A stretch of DNA of 64,000 bases. It comes from Rapana venosa (taxonomy: Eukaryota; Mollusca; Gastropoda; Neogastropoda; Muricidae). The stretch covers positions 71,514,571-71,578,570 of the forward strand of contig CM054134.1 of the NCBI GenBank assembly GCA_028751875.1, read 5' to 3'. The notes beneath the pieces were generated by a model. The model ran no database searches. It saw only the letters and a program-made list of their open reading frames with translations, and had not been told where the DNA came from. Below, piece by piece: positions 29,037 to 42,184 of this stretch. Every line of letters begins with the position of its first letter. Within the stretch, counting starts at the first letter, position 1. A program made the translations under genes and the position numbers.

Positions 29037-29150
29037 TACAGCATCCCTAAAGTCGGAATGCGGCTACCTTCATGGTGAGGGGGGGGGGGGGGGGGGGGGG
29101 ACAGTAAAAATCTCACCATTGGTTAACCTCGGAGCTGTAACTGAGGAACA
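29037..29150 (+). repeat. Repeat B copy with 22-base poly-G insert
   Basis: CCTAAAGTCGGAATGCGGCT, ACCTTCATGGTG, G-run 29079-29100, then AAAAATCTCACCATTGGTTA and CCTCGGAGCTGTAACTGAGG. The G-run replaces the GGCAAAAACGGTCACATACG segment of other copies. Confidence 0.7.
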
Positions 29151-29394
29151 GGGGGGAAAATACAATGATTTAAAGTTTGCGTAGTAAAAACGTGCATTCC
29201 TAAAATTAATTAGATTAACCATTTATTTGATAAGAAAAAGAACAGCATTCACAATCGTCAAGAATCCTTCCACCTGGCACAAAACAGTCTTGGGACAGCT
29301 GGACAAGAGGTCTTCAAAGAAGAAGCTCCCTTCTAGCAAGTGTTTCCGCCCTTAACTTCTTAATCTTTAGGGGTCCAGTTGCAGTCAGATCATA

Positions 29395-29880
29395 TAATAA
29401 TAAATGGAATTTATATTGCACTATGTCTTGCAGAGACAAATCAAAGCGACTAAGATGAAGGGTGGCAGGATGGTTAAGACGCTCGCCCGCGAGCAAGTAA
29501 ACCGTGAGGTTCTGGGCTCGATTCCCAGCCTCGCCCTTTCTTTCCAGTTTGAGGAAAAAAATCGAACTGAATGTCCAAGTCCTTCGGATGATACTATAAA
29601 CAGAGGCCCCGTGTGAGAACACACGCAGAATATCTTTTGCACACGTTAAAATGTGTTCCGCTTTTCGCAAGAGTAGGCTATTGTGTGCCGGTGGAAATGG
29701 ATGAAGAGGAAGAGTGGGGGTGGGTGGGGGGGGGGGGGGGGGGGGGGGGCAGCATACACACAGGTGTCGTGTTTTAGACACCCTCCCTTAAGTCGGAATG
29801 CGATTATTTAAATTGGGGGGGGGGGGGGGGTCACATACGTATCTCACCATTGGTAAACCTCGGAACTCTCGCCGAAGCCG
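29395..29880 (+). mobile_element. Near-complete composite SINE with type-1 tRNA-like head
   Basis: (ATA)n-led TTTATATTGC block (29395-29455), then head 29459-29530 with A box GGATGGTTAAGACG and B box GGGCTCGATTCCC, the core (TCCTTCGGATGATACTATAA, CACGTTAAAATGTGTTCCGC, AAGAGTAGGCTATTGTGTGC), a poly-G run at 29724-29748, and repeat B at 29776-29878 with another poly-G run (29815-29830). Confidence 0.75.
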
Positions 29881-30426
29881 GTTTTGTGTCTGGCCAAGTC
29901 GTCTTTTAGGTGAGACAACGTGTATGGTATGAAAATACCTGTCCGAAATTAGGCCTTGTGGAGTTCATATTTTAATCTTCCTCGAAAAGATCCAACAGGA
30001 ATACTTTCAGCAGCCTCTGTAATTTCTATTGAGGGCTCTGGTCTTCTTTCAGAAATCAAGATTTTCACCAATATGTTATTACCAAAAGACATGAAAAATT
30101 TCTACAAAGCAAAAACAATATGAAGGCCCTTCAAAACAATGCTTTTTGGGAAGGGTGTGGAGGAGACCAGGGGTAATATTTCTACCCCTACTCACTTTTT
30201 TAATGTCAAAATATCGTTTTCATTTGTGCAAAGTATGTATTACCTAGTGGGCTCTTTTAGTAGCTTTGTTTATCACTGTTAAATATACAAAACTGATGAC
30301 AAATTGTTGGAAAAGAGGCTTTCTTAAAATCTTGTCCTTTTATTGACCCTCTCAGCATAGTGAGTTACAGGGGAAGAATAAAGCATTCCAAAAACACTGT
30401 AGTAATCTCTCTCCTCTCTCTCTCTC

Positions 30427-30468
<42 letters not shown>

Positions 30469-30840
30469 CACACACACACACACACAGAGCAGAGTAGAGC
30501 AGAGCAAAAGTGAAAGATGTTTCTAAAAAAAAGATTAACAAATGAATAAAGATAAATAAATCTCCCATCCAAACTGCTCACAACAAAACCTGTTCTCTGG
30601 GGTAAAAGAAATAGCTTAGGTGACATTATATACACATTAATTGTACACCTCACTACTGTACTGACTAACTTACCTCCGGAATAATGATTTTCATTCAATT
30701 TGCAACCAGCTTGGTAGGGGGCAAAAACTGTCAAGTTTGTCAGGGACACTTTAGGTCTTGGTGTTTACATCCTTTTGATTTGACTCACAGCCGCTGAACT
30801 GTATTCTCACTGTATTTTTGTGACCACAAAAAAAGAAGAA
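29881..30840. other. Intergenic, no gene seen
   Basis: Mostly unique AT-rich sequence. One (CT)n/(CA)n microsatellite at 30410-30485. Reading frames on both strands are short or simple-sequence. Confidence 0.6.
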
Positions 30841-30939
30841 AAGCGCTGGTGGTGTACTTAGCTGAGTTTAGATTCTGTTGGGGCGTGGGAAGACAAAGTT
30901 TACTTGTTTGTTTGCCAGTGTGTATATTTGCCACTGACA

Positions 30940-30940
30940 C

Positions 30941-30972
<32 letters not shown>

Positions 30973-31052
30973 TAGTGCGTGTGTGCATGCGTGTGTGCGC
31001 GCGCGCGCGCGTGCGTGCGCGCGTGGGTGGGGGATGGGGGGGGGGGGGGGGT
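30940..31052. repeat. (GT)n, (GC)n and poly-G tract
   Basis: GTGTGTGTGCGCGCG, then TGCGCGCGCGCGCG and GCGTGCGCGCG, then a run of at least 14 G. Alternating purine-pyrimidine followed by G-run. Confidence 0.9.
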
Positions 31053-31055
31053 GGT

Positions 31056-31270
31056 CATTCCTCTACGAGAGCCTCGTGGTTCACCAATGGAGAAATTTTG
31101 TGTAGGCTTATGTGTCGGGTTTTGCCCACAACAAATTCAGGGACGGTGTCTAAACAAGACACGAGTAAGCATACGTTTTTGAAATGTTGCTATGTGTTCC
31201 TGCCGGCACGCTATGGCCTACTCTTCCGAAAGGCAGGACGGGTTTCAACGCGTACACAAGGTGTTCTATA
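31056..31270 (-). mobile_element. Repeat B plus SINE core fragment, minus strand
   Basis: CTACGAGAGCCTCGTGGTTC, CACCAATGGAG, then core TTCCTGCCGGCACGCTATGG, TACTCTTCCGAAAGGCAGGA, GTACACAAGGTGTTCTATAG. A diverged tRNA-like stretch (GGTTAGCCCATTGGGTTACA, GTGGGCTCGAGTT) follows at 31290-31345. Confidence 0.55.
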
Positions 31271-31345
31271 GTTCAATAGTACTTTGAAAGTATGCCACAC
31301 TGGTTAGCCCATTGGGTTACAAGCTGGAAGGACGTGGGCTCGAGT

Positions 31346-32499
31346 TATATAGTCATAGGGATTTTTTTAAAAACTCTGGCCAGCTCTTACCAAGAGTTAG
31401 TTTGCAATGGGCTCATTTGGAAAACCGGAACCACGCAGTCAAGCTTCACCCACTGAACAAATGTGATTTTGAAAGTGTTGCTAAAATGACCTGACCAACA
31501 TTGCAATTTTATGTACCTTTCAGGCCTTGTTGATGTTGGGATATATTATGATAGGAAGCATGGAGTACAGTCCTGTCAAGTAGTCTCAGAGCACATGCAA
31601 TTCCATCCAGCAACATTGCATCATACTCAACACCATTGGTCATCATGCAATTTTTAAAAAATTGTTCTTGGTTTAGTGGTCTCAGTTGCTCTGGTGTCAT
31701 GGTGACCTCGGTTTTGGTTTACCATACATTTCTGTGCCTGTGATAAGTTTGTGTGAAACCTTTGTAGTTGGAGGTTCATGGAAGAACGTCGGTGGATGAT
31801 GAGGTGGGCGAGAGGGGGGGGGGGGGGGGGGGGGGGGCGCTCAAACAGTCTGGGTCGCAATTAAGCAGTTGTATTTTTAGAAGGGGGCTTAGTAGGTGTT
31901 GTCCTGCGTGTGTAGGCTAAGCCCCGAACAGGCACTACTGAACACCACGAAAGGACCCAGCAGCACTACAGGGTTCCTCTGGATGGTAGCCCTGCAGCGG
32001 TCTGACGTTGATAAGTTTCCTGTGAAGTTCTGACCTTGATGATGTGACATATAACAAATCTGGGTATGGTTGGGGAAGAGAGATCAACATGAGCGGTGTT
32101 GGAATAGCAGGACAGGAAGATCACAGAAGATGAGGCTGCAAAAGAGAAAAGACCACCCCCACCCCCCACCCCCAAGAGAGGGAGAGAGAGAGGGGGGGGG
32201 GGGGGGGGGGGGGGGAGAGAATGTTCATCCCCAAGTTCATTAGCCATAACTTGAAGTTTCTTTCGGGGCTATAGGCCTACATTGAGAATAATTTTACCTC
32301 TGTTTTTGAAACAGGCTTTTGCAGACTGTAGTAATTGAAACAGGTGGTATATGGGGTAACTTTTTTCCTCCTCTGAAATTTAATAGGGACTCATTTGTAG
32401 TCCTTCATTTATTTATTTAGTTAGTTTTAAGTAGAAGCCTACTCTTATTTGATACAAGCGGGACCTTTGATTTCGTCCGAGTAGGCCTATATAACCGAG
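31346..32499. other. Intergenic, no gene seen; two long poly-G tracts
   Basis: G-runs at about 31816-31838 and 32191-32213, the second after a purine-rich GAGAGGGAGAGAG. Nothing coding recognised. Confidence 0.55.
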
Positions 32500-32830
32500 A
32501 CATTTCTTCTTCTTCGTCGAACGCTCAGACAGCAACTATTGTCTGTTATATGAGCGAAAATGCGTCACGCTGCCGTTAAGCGCCTGACAAGTCAGGCCCA
32601 GCGCATCCGACCTCGGCACAAGAGAGAATAGTTACCTTTTGAGTTCTTTCTGGAAAAAAGGCAGGAGAATGGACCAAGAAGGCAGAAAATAGACAAGAAG
32701 GAGGTGACAGGAAGAAAAGGAACAAGGCAGAAACAAAGAGAGTGATAGAAAAGAGGAAATTTCTAGCACAGAATTTCCAGAATGTGGGGATGCTATTTAT
32801 ACTGATAGGCCCCCGGCATCCCCTCCGGGA
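32500..32830 (-). repeat. Dispersed repeat E, copy 3
   Basis: CTTCTTCTTCGTCGAACGC at the left would be a GAA-rich tail on the minus strand. Then TATATGAGCGAAAATGCGTC, CAGGCCCAGCGCATCCGACC, AGGCAGAAACAAAG, AATTTCCAGAATGTGGGGAT, as in 11860-12150. 32831-33120 shows no feature. Confidence 0.6.
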
Positions 32831-33120
32831 GTAACTGAGACGTGACCTGGATTTATGCACGAAAGAAACCAAAGAGTTTAGCTGTTATACAATGGAAATA
32901 TTATTATGGGAGCGAAGCAGGATTTTTGTCATTTTTGTTGGTTTTTTTGTTGAGAGTTGTGAGGCACATGGGGTGTGAGGAGTACATTAAAGGGTTGAGT
33001 GAGTGAAAAAGGAGGGAAGGGTGGGAGGGATGGGGAGAAGAGTGTTTAGTGCCCTTGAAGAAGTCTGCCTTTTGCTGTTTTCAATCAGATGTATATTATA
33101 GTAGAATGATCTTAGTTTAA

Positions 33121-33300
33121 TAATAATAATAATAATAATGTATGGAATTTATATAGCGCTGAATCTTGTAAAGCAACAAATCAAAGCGCTCGGATTTTAT
33201 TTCATACCACTTTAAGTCACGGCAGATTTCTCTCCGTGAAATTCGGGCTTAGGTCAGATAGTGTGTGTGTGTGGGGGGGGGGGGGGGGGGGGGGGGGGGA
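33121..33300 (+). repeat. (AAT)n repeat, repeat-D fragment and poly-G
   Basis: TAATAATAATAATGTATGG, TTTATATAGCGC, AAATCAAAGCGCTCGG; then CACTTTAAGTCACGGCAGAT and CTCCGTGAAATTCGGGCTTA (start of repeat D); then (GT)n and a G-run 33273-33299. Confidence 0.65.
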
Positions 33301-33639
33301 TCTGTTCTGTTCTGCTGTCTGGGATCATGTAGTCTGAGTGTTGTTCATGGATTCTCTGGCAATTACTGGCACCTAAACCACCAACCATGGTCTGGTGGAT
33401 GGATAAAAAGACTGGGTTCAGACCATGAACGTAGAGTTGTAGTTATTATGGCTATGGTTCAAGCAGAAATCGATCCTGCCATCTCTCGCTGTGTAGACTA
33501 TGTAAACATGTGCATATATATATCTGGAGACTGCCGGCCCACCTTAACAAGACTTCAGCTGCATCACACGACTTTTTCTGTTGGTTTCGTTCGTTCCTCA
33601 GCAAGAGCTCCGTCCAACTTCACCTCAGCTTAGTCTCCT

Positions 33640-33745
33640 TGGAACGGTTAAATTGGGAAGAAAGAGCAAGGCTGGAAATCGAACCAGAACCTCCCCGCAT
33701 ACTTGGTAGACAGATGAACACCAAAACCGTCCTGCTACCTTTCTT
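33640..33745 (-). mobile_element. Type-1 SINE head fragment, minus strand
   Basis: TTGGGAAGAAAGAGCAAGGC, GGAAATCGAACCAGAACCTC, GGTAGACAGATGAAC, CCGTCCTGCTACCTTTC: the reverse of the head seen at 29459. 33301-33639 has no recognised feature. Confidence 0.55.
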
Positions 33746-33782
33746 TTTTTGTTTTGATTGAATTTATGCCCCATCGAAGATT

Positions 33783-34130
33783 TCCTTGATAGCCTAGTGG
33801 TTAGAACATTGCGCTCGCAATCTGACGATCCGGGTTCGATTCTCGTTCAAGGGGGATATTTTCCCTTGGAGTTAACATCAGTGCAGACTCCACTCTCCCC
33901 AGAAGGCCTTCGGACGAGACTATAAACCGAGGTCCCGTGTGCGAACGCACACAGAATATCTTGCGCACATGTTAAATCCTGTTCCGCTTTTCGTAAGAGT
34001 AGGCCATTGTGCGCCAGTGGGAACAGATAACAGAATTTACAAAACTGCACACACATGGGGACTGGATATAAAAAAAAAAAGCACACAAGTGCTTATTCCA
34101 TTATCCTCGATATAAAAGAATAAATACATA
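33783..34130 (+). mobile_element. Full-length SINE with type-2 tRNA-like head
   Basis: Head: ATAGCCTAGTGGTTAGAACA (A box) and GGGTTCGATTCTC (B box). Body: TTAACATCAGTGCAGACTCC, GGCCTTCGGACGAGACTATA, GTCCCGTGTGCGAACGCACA, TTCCGCTTTTCGTAAGAGTA, ACATGGGGACTGGATAT. End: GTGCTTATTCCATTATCCTC, TATAAAAGAATAAA. It ends about 150 bp before the GMPPA start codon. Confidence 0.8.
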
Positions 34131-34279
34131 AATAATTTTGTTTTTTTTCCTGGACAAGACGACAGGGAGATTACTCTTAGGACAAAAAGTTACTTGCGTG
34201 TCAAAGCCAAAGGGAAGACAAGCACACTGGTTATCGAGCAAAATTTGGATTTGTGTGCTTCTGCCTTTTGTAAACAAAA

Positions 34280-34319
34280 ATGCTCAAAGGAATCATTTTG
34301 ATAGGAGGACCTATGAAAG
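34280..34319 (+). CDS. GMPPA: GMPPA exon 1 (coding part)
   Basis: ATG CTC AAA ... encodes [13 protein letters not shown] plus one base of the next Gly; donor GTATGA. It matches the universal MLKAVILIGGPxKG start. Too short to appear as an open frame. The promoter and any leader exon were not identified. Confidence 0.9.
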
Positions 34320-35125
34320 GTATGAAGATTTTTGTTTTGAATCATGCACAGTTCAAAGTACGCCATTCACTTGATTCAGTTACATTACAATTGTTTTCTG
34401 GTTATCAAAAGCTACCAGTTCCAGATGTGAGATAGAAACTCTGATGTGTTAGTGACCATAATAAAACCAAACCAATCATTTAGTTACATTCAGGTCTGTT
34501 CAAGAGTTACAGAATCTCTCATCCAAGCAACAAGTCTTATCAATGTAGTGTTGGCACATGATGTAGGCCTACAGCATTTGTGATGCTGATTCAGTGATTG
34601 TTATGACAGCTTAGCCACATGATTATCACTGACAGTGACAGAAAGCAGAATGGATCAGCAGGGGGTGGTAAACAAAGAGCTAATACTTAATTAGAGCTTT
34701 GGACTCTTGATCTGAAGAATATAGGTTTCAGTCCCTGCTGAGCTAGCCAGTTATTAAACTTTAAAGGCTGCTTCAGACAGTGACACAACTCATTCCCATA
34801 AGAAGTCTGTAGCAACCTTTTTCATAGAAAATCAGATGATTATACAGACAGAAAAAATGAAACAAAAAAATTGGGTGCACTCTACACTGCAAGACATGTA
34901 CTGTCCTAGTGTCTAAAGAGAGAACCTGAATTTTAGTCAGTGAAGTCTTTGACTATGAATTTTGCAAATCATTTAACACAATGTTAGTCATTAGTGTCAG
35001 TCAGGCATCAAGTTAATGCAGGCACTGTGAACATGCATGCATGCATCACACAACACACACAATGACCTGAATGGGTGCATGTGCAGATTCATGCAAACAC
35101 ACTCACACAAACTCTCTCTCTCTCA

Positions 35126-35186
<61 letters not shown>

Positions 35187-35615
35187 AAGTCTTTTGGATG
35201 AGACTATAAACTAAGGGCCCATGGGCAAACAGAACACACACACACACCACACACAACACACACACACACACACACCACACACACACACATCCTTTGGATG
35301 AGACTATAAACTGAGGGCCCATGGGCAAAGAGAGCATCTTGCATACACATTTAAAACAATTTCTGCCTTTTCAAAGGGTTAACTTTTCAGCCACTGTGTG
35401 TCAGTGAGGATCGATGACAAAATTGACAAAACCACATGCACACAGGAACTGGATAGTGGATGTAAAATAAAATCAGTCATGAGTGCTTATTTGTTATCCT
35501 AAAAATAAAATTCTAATTTAGTTAAACAAATGCATGTATACACACAACACACACACACACACAAGCATGCATTCATGCACGCACACACACACACACACAC
35601 AAGCATGCATTCATG

Positions 35616-35655
<40 letters not shown>

Positions 35656-38600
35656 GAGTAGCTGCCAACATCCTTGAAACAAATTCTGTTGAAGTGTGTA
35701 AAATAAATTCAGGATTTTCCTTTACAATTTATCACATGCTCGTGTTTTCTGAAAACAGGTGTATGATTAATGTAAATCACATGATCAGTGTTATGGTTTG
35801 TATCATGTAGTGATGTACAAAGCTATGCCACTGTATGTTGTTTTAAGGTACTCGATTCAGGCCCTTATCACTGGAGCTTCCCAAACCGCTTTTTCCTGTG
35901 GCTGGGTTTCCAATCATATATCATCACATTGAAGCATGCAGCAAAGTAAGTGGTGAACTAAGTTACAAATTACTTAGAATAAATTCATCATTATGATATA
36001 TTATTCAACACATAAATTGATCTGTTTTGTCATGTCATTTTTGGTGCGTGTGTTTGTTTTTTTAAACCAATTTCAGTATTGAGTATTTTATTCTTAAGTG
36101 AAAAAAAATTATGACTTGTTAAATTTATATAAATAACAATGTGTGTGTTTGTGTATGGATGCATCATGCCTGCACTGGTGCATGACTGCTGGTGTGAGTG
36201 TCTGAATTGAATGAATATCATTGATATGATTTAAATGTTCTTTGATCTTCAAGCTTGAAAATGGTTTACCTGAGATTCTGGTACTGATTTAAGTGCTGTT
36301 TTATATGATAATTTATATATTTTCTCTCATTGTTAAGATTCATATTCACATTCACAGCATGTCTTTGTTCTTAACAGATTTTAATGCAAATGTGCACTTT
36401 ATGATTTTATGATTGTTTTGAAGTTTTTATTATAAAAAAAAAAAATCGTAGTCAATTAGTCACATCTTGAAATATGTGATTTTTTGTTTGTTTGGTTGGT
36501 TGTTCCTTGGCTTGATCTCTGAGGTGCACCAGTGTGAGAGTTTATAGGCGACTGTTTTCTCCCACCATGAAGATAGCCGCATTCTGCCTTAAGAGATGTA
36601 TGCTGGATGTATTCGTGTGCCCATAACCCACTGAATGCTGACATCATTCATGTGTAAATTTGATCTTCTGCATGTGTATACATAAAAGATTTTAAGGAAC
36701 TGGATGGTCTGCTCTTGAAATTGACCTGGGAGATTGTGAAAGTCCCCACCTTCAATTCATTAGATACAAGTGAGATTCAAACCCATGACTTTATGGACAT
36801 GTGGGATTGAAGTTGAACGGTCTGAACCATTTGGCTATAGCATCTGTCATGTGAATTTTTAATAAGCAATGATGAAAATGTGATATATGTAAATTTTAAA
36901 TTGTACATTGTTTGCTATGACTTTTTTTTTGGTTATTGTCTGTAAAAAAAATTTTTTTTTTTAAAATTGTCTGTAAATTACAGATTGTATATGGGACTAA
37001 GCACAAAACCAAAAACCCAAACAAAACAAAACAAAACAAAACAAACCCAACTGAGGAATGGGATAAAGAATAAGATGTTCTTAAGGATACAAGGTAAACA
37101 CGGGAAAACTTTTTGAAATATACTTGTAAGGGAACATATGGAAAATATGTTTAAAGGTACGTGATAATAATGGAAAACTTCAAAGACAATTCAACAAATG
37201 AAACATTTCTTCAGAGGCATAGGGTAACAAATGGAAAGTTCTCCAAAGCAGAGAGAAAATTTTCAAAGGCACAGGGTAACAAATGGAAAACATCTTTAAA
37301 AGTACATGGTATGCATAGAAAACTTTTTGAATGCCTGGAGAAACACATGGCACAGAGGAACGCAAAAGAAACTTTTTAAAGGCACCAGGAAATGCATGGA
37401 ACAGTTCTTTGAAAGCTCATTAGAGCGGATGGAACACTTCTCTAAAAGTGTGGGTGACCCGATGGAACATTTTTCCAGACACTGGGCAAAAAGTAGAAAG
37501 AAAAACTTTGTTAAAAGGCACATAAGAAGAAATGGGGAACTTTTGTAAAGACCCAGGGTAAAAATGGAAAACTGCTAAGGCAGAGGGTAGCAGATGGAAA
37601 ATTTTCAAAAACACAGGGAAGCGGATTGAAAACATTGAGAATCATGGAAAAACAAAAGAAAAATGTCTGTATGCCTTGTAAATGTAAAGTTGTGTTTTTC
37701 TCCCCGTAAATGAATCAGAAAGGTATTGTGTGTGTGGTTCTTTTTCCATTTTTTCTTCCTTTAAAAACAAAAACATTGGGGCTAAATTCTGTCCCATGTT
37801 GTGGGTATGTCTACATGTAAACCAGATTTTTAAAAATCTTGCAGCTGTCAGGCATGCGGGAAATTATCCTGATTGGCTTTTACCAACCAAATGATGCCCT
37901 GAACAAGTTTATTAGCCAGTCACAAGTTGAATTCCAGGTGCAGATTAGGTGAGTGCCAGCCTGTATGCGTTTTGGCCAGTCTGTCTGTCTGTCTGTCTCA
38001 GTGTCTGTGTTTTTGTCTCTGTTGTGTCTTGTTGTGCCTCTCAGAGCTAGAATTGTCCTGTTTCCTGTTACCTTCTTTGTCTCTTATTTCTTTTTTTTCT
38101 TCTGTTTTTCTTTCTGTCTCTCTGCTTTCTTTGTGTCTCTCAGTGCTAGAAATTTCCTGTTTCTTGTCACCTTCTTTGTTCCTTTTGTAATTTTTTGGTG
38201 TGTTTTTTCCTCTCATATTTCTCACCCATTTTTTTGTCTCATCAACACATTCACTGCATCAATACATTCACCTGCATTTTGTGTTAATACCTTTTGTATT
38301 GCATAACAGTAAATAGACATAATCATTCTCAGATATTTTTTAATGTGGAATGTGTGTTGATTAATAATATCTTGTATGATATTCAAGTTGGAGGGGTGGG
38401 GGAGAGTGGGTGTGGGTTTGGAAGAGGACTTACAATAAATGTGATGGTATAAGTCTTGACCAAGGGCATTTTGCATTTTGAAGATTTATTTTCAAAGAGT
38501 ATCATTTTAATGGACTCTTATTTTCTCATTCATTGAATCAGCTTTCTTTCACATTTCCAATCTGGTTAGTGACTGGTCTTTGGTCCAGACAACCTGTTAC

Positions 38601-41600
38601 CTTATTTCTTCATTGTTATTTTTGATGATGGTGGTTGTTTTTTTGTTTTGTTATTTTACTTTTTCTTAATTTTAACCCTCTTGTTGTTGGATTCTACAGA
38701 GCTAAACTGCCTGTAGATTTTGAATTCTTTGCAGGTTTTCTACCTCCATCTGACTTACTTTACTCCTAAGGCAATTTTGTGTGTGCATGACAAGTTATCA
38801 AGCTGAAATTTTGTCCCAAGCTAGGCATGTCTTTGTACTTGCATTTAGGCGCAAGTTTATGTGTCTGGTCACCAGATGTCTTGTCATTGTCACCTTATTT
38901 GTCACCAATCACAGGTAAAAATATGGTATATATGATAAAACAGCAAATTCTGCATGGATTTGACAATAGTTCAAGCATATTAGTGTCGAATAAGGAAGTG
39001 ATACCCAGCTGATGTGTTTACCAACAGTTATGTGCAATAGTACTTCAAGGATGTGTCACACAATGTCCCCATAGCACCTGTTCTTTTATGGTAAGTCTCG
39101 AGGAGACAGAAGTTTTGTTTAACTATTTTTTCTTTTGAAAACAAGTCATATTCAATCGACATGTGACCTTTATACTGCAGTTCATATCTGCGTGTGCTAC
39201 CACATGTTTGTTAAGTGTACAGAAGTGTATTATTGTACATGACTGTCACACTGTCACCATTGTCACAGCACAGGTGTGACAAATTCGAAACAACACAGAA
39301 CTTCTGTAACTCTACAAAATTTTAATGTTGGTAGTCTCTAAAGTAGTCGTAGTGGTGGCACAGGGTCACATCACATCACAAAAAGCACAAATTATGGATG
39401 TGTGTGTAGGGGGGGGGGGGGGGGTGTACCCATTGCTCTCACCTGTCGAACCTTGGCAGACGGAGACCTATTTTATTTTCATTCTTGCTATTTTCATTAT
39501 CAGCATATCTGTTCGTTTCTGCCATTGCAGTTTCAAGCAAAAGTGTGGTAATCATGAGAAAACAGTCAAAAGGCATCACGCTTTCAGGCGTCTATGCCGC
39601 AGACCGGCCGGGAGGTCAAATTTCTCCACAGTCAGTGTGTGTAGCACAGGTCAGGAATGTGCCCTGTCACGTTATTTTCTGGCTCACTCTTCTCCCTAAC
39701 TGCAGCATTTCCTTCCTCCTCTTCCTCGTAATCGTTTAATATCGGACTAACTTAACAATTCTCGTTCAAATGTTTCTACTTCCAAGACAATAACATTCAA
39801 TTTATCGTCTCGCTAATCAGATGAATCGTCTGCTACGAAAGAAAACGCCATTTTTTTTCGCCTTGCTGCACCACTGAAAAGCGTTCCGGTCACTGGCTGT
39901 TATTTCTTCCTTCCCTCCCCACTACACGCATGTTAGTGGTCTAAATTTATCACTGGCATCCTCTGACACCCTCCCTGCATCGCCCCACCAATTTTCAGAC
40001 ACATAGTGTGAAAACCACGAGATCTGTGTGTGATGGAAAAGTACTGCCCACGTGGGCAACACCAACTGTCGGCTGTGGTCGTATTGGAATCTAGTGGCAG
40101 CCTCCGTTACTGTCGGCTGCGGCCGGATCGGGGACAAGAGGGTTAAATTATCATGCATATTGTTGTTCTTCTGTAACACAGTGTCAGCCATAACATGATC
40201 CTTGTGGTTGGTTGGACTATTTAAACAACATGACTGAATATGTAGTGTTTGCTGAACTTTTTTCAGTTAAATGTTATTTTAGTTATATACCAGAATGTGT
40301 TCAAAGTTAGATTTGATTTCAGATCAGATCTCAGAGCCTGCCTGTGTAAATCTGTATTTTTAGATGTGCGTGCGTGTGTGTGTGTGTGTGTGTGTGATGT
40401 GTGTGTGTGCATGCATGCATGCTCATAACTCTGTGTGTGTGTATTTGGCTTTTGGATTAGAACGGGTTTGTGTTGGTGGGAGTCAGGCAGTCCATTTATT
40501 TTGCATGTTTTGCTTCACTTAATGTTGTAATGTGTCTGATATTGCTTGTGCTTTCATAATGCCCTTGGTTTTCCTCTTTATCATGTTCTCACCTTTCCCC
40601 TTTCTCACTCTCATCCTTGTGAATTGTCAGTGCTTTGTTAGAACATGTATATTTCAGGGGTGTCATTTTCTTGTTTTTTAAGTCATGACTTCATTTTTAG
40701 TATTGTCATCGTTGTTGTTGTTGTTATTATTATTGTATCATCATCATTATTGTGATAAGTACTGCTGTCAAAGTCATCATCATTGACATCATCCTCATTG
40801 CTCTTTCTATCATCGTCGTCATCATCATTATCATCATCGTAGTCATCATATTATTGTTGTTTTTATGAATGTTATCATTATTTTTATGCCATTTCTGTTA
40901 CCATCATCATGATCATCATTGTTATTTCATTGTTGTTATTATGACTGTCATAGATACCTGCAAGAGTACAGTGCGCTGGGGACAGCCGGAGGGCTGTACC
41001 ATTTCCGTGACCAGATCATGACGGGGGGTCCGGAGATGTTCTTTGTGATGAATGCTGATGTGTGCGGAGACTTTCCTCTGCAAGACATGCTGGATTTCCA
41101 CAGAGCTCTGCCCAGCACAGCCATCTGTACCATGCTGGCTACAGAGGTGTGTGTAGTGTTGTGGTGTGTGTGTGTGTTGTGTGTAGTGTGTGTGTGTATG
41201 TGTGTGTGTGTGTGTAGTGTGTGTGTGTTTGTGCGTTGTGTATGTGTGTGTGTGTTACTGTTAGCATAAATTTTAAAATATATATATGTGTGCATGCATG
41301 CTTCTCTGAATATGTGAGTGTGTGTGTGTGTGTGTGTGCGCGCGTGCGTGTGCGTGCTTGCATGTGTGCATGTCCTGTTTATTTGAAAGCTTGTGTTCAT
41401 GATGTTTGTTTCATTTTGATCCAATCTAGGCCACAAGGCAGCAGTCCTTGAATTATGGATGTGTGGTGGAAGACAAAGACACCCATGAGGTGAGATCTTT
41501 TCATATTAGTTGTCATAAGTTATCAACACTTTTGTTACCTTTGTAGTTACTAAAACCGTTGTCATATAAGGTCACTAAAAAGTCGTTTATGTCTGAAGGA

Positions 41601-42137
41601 CTGATTCAAACTCTTTGTCCTATGCAAATTTGAGAACATTGTTCAATTATGAGTTAATTTTAACCAGAAAAGCTTCAGTTATGTTCCATGCTTTTTCCCC
41701 TCTGTATCTAAATTGTCTGTGTAGGAGCTGTATTCTTTGGTATTATTTTTTTCTTTTTTTGGAAAAAGAAAGATCCATTCTTCTTGTTTTTTGTGTGTTT
41801 TTGTATGTTGTTTTTTCCCCCAAGCCTGCTGCTTTCAAGAAGTGGACGACATTGAAAATACATTTAATATGAAATAATCACTCATGCACATATTTATAGA
41901 TGCATATAGGTACATGCACATTCCCATGCATGCATGCACACATAGAGACATATATACATCCACACTCAAATTAATATTTTGCATGCACACACACATTTTT
42001 TTTAATGCACACATGTATGAATATGCCCACGCACACATACACACACAACACACATACACACATTCACCCACTCTCACATTTACACACACACACATACACA
42101 CACACACACACACGCACGCACGCATGCGCGCATGCGA

Positions 42138-42184
<47 letters not shown>

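Noticed and set aside
33783..33850. tRNA-like gene
   Set aside because: A-box and B-box are present but the stem pairing is poor and it is joined to the SINE core; it is a SINE head. The same applies to 22370-22440, 29455-29530 and 58270-58320.
35530..35660. CRISPR-like array (repeated CATGCATTCATGCACGC units)
   Set aside because: Two units in a CA microsatellite of a eukaryotic intron; no spacers or cas genes.
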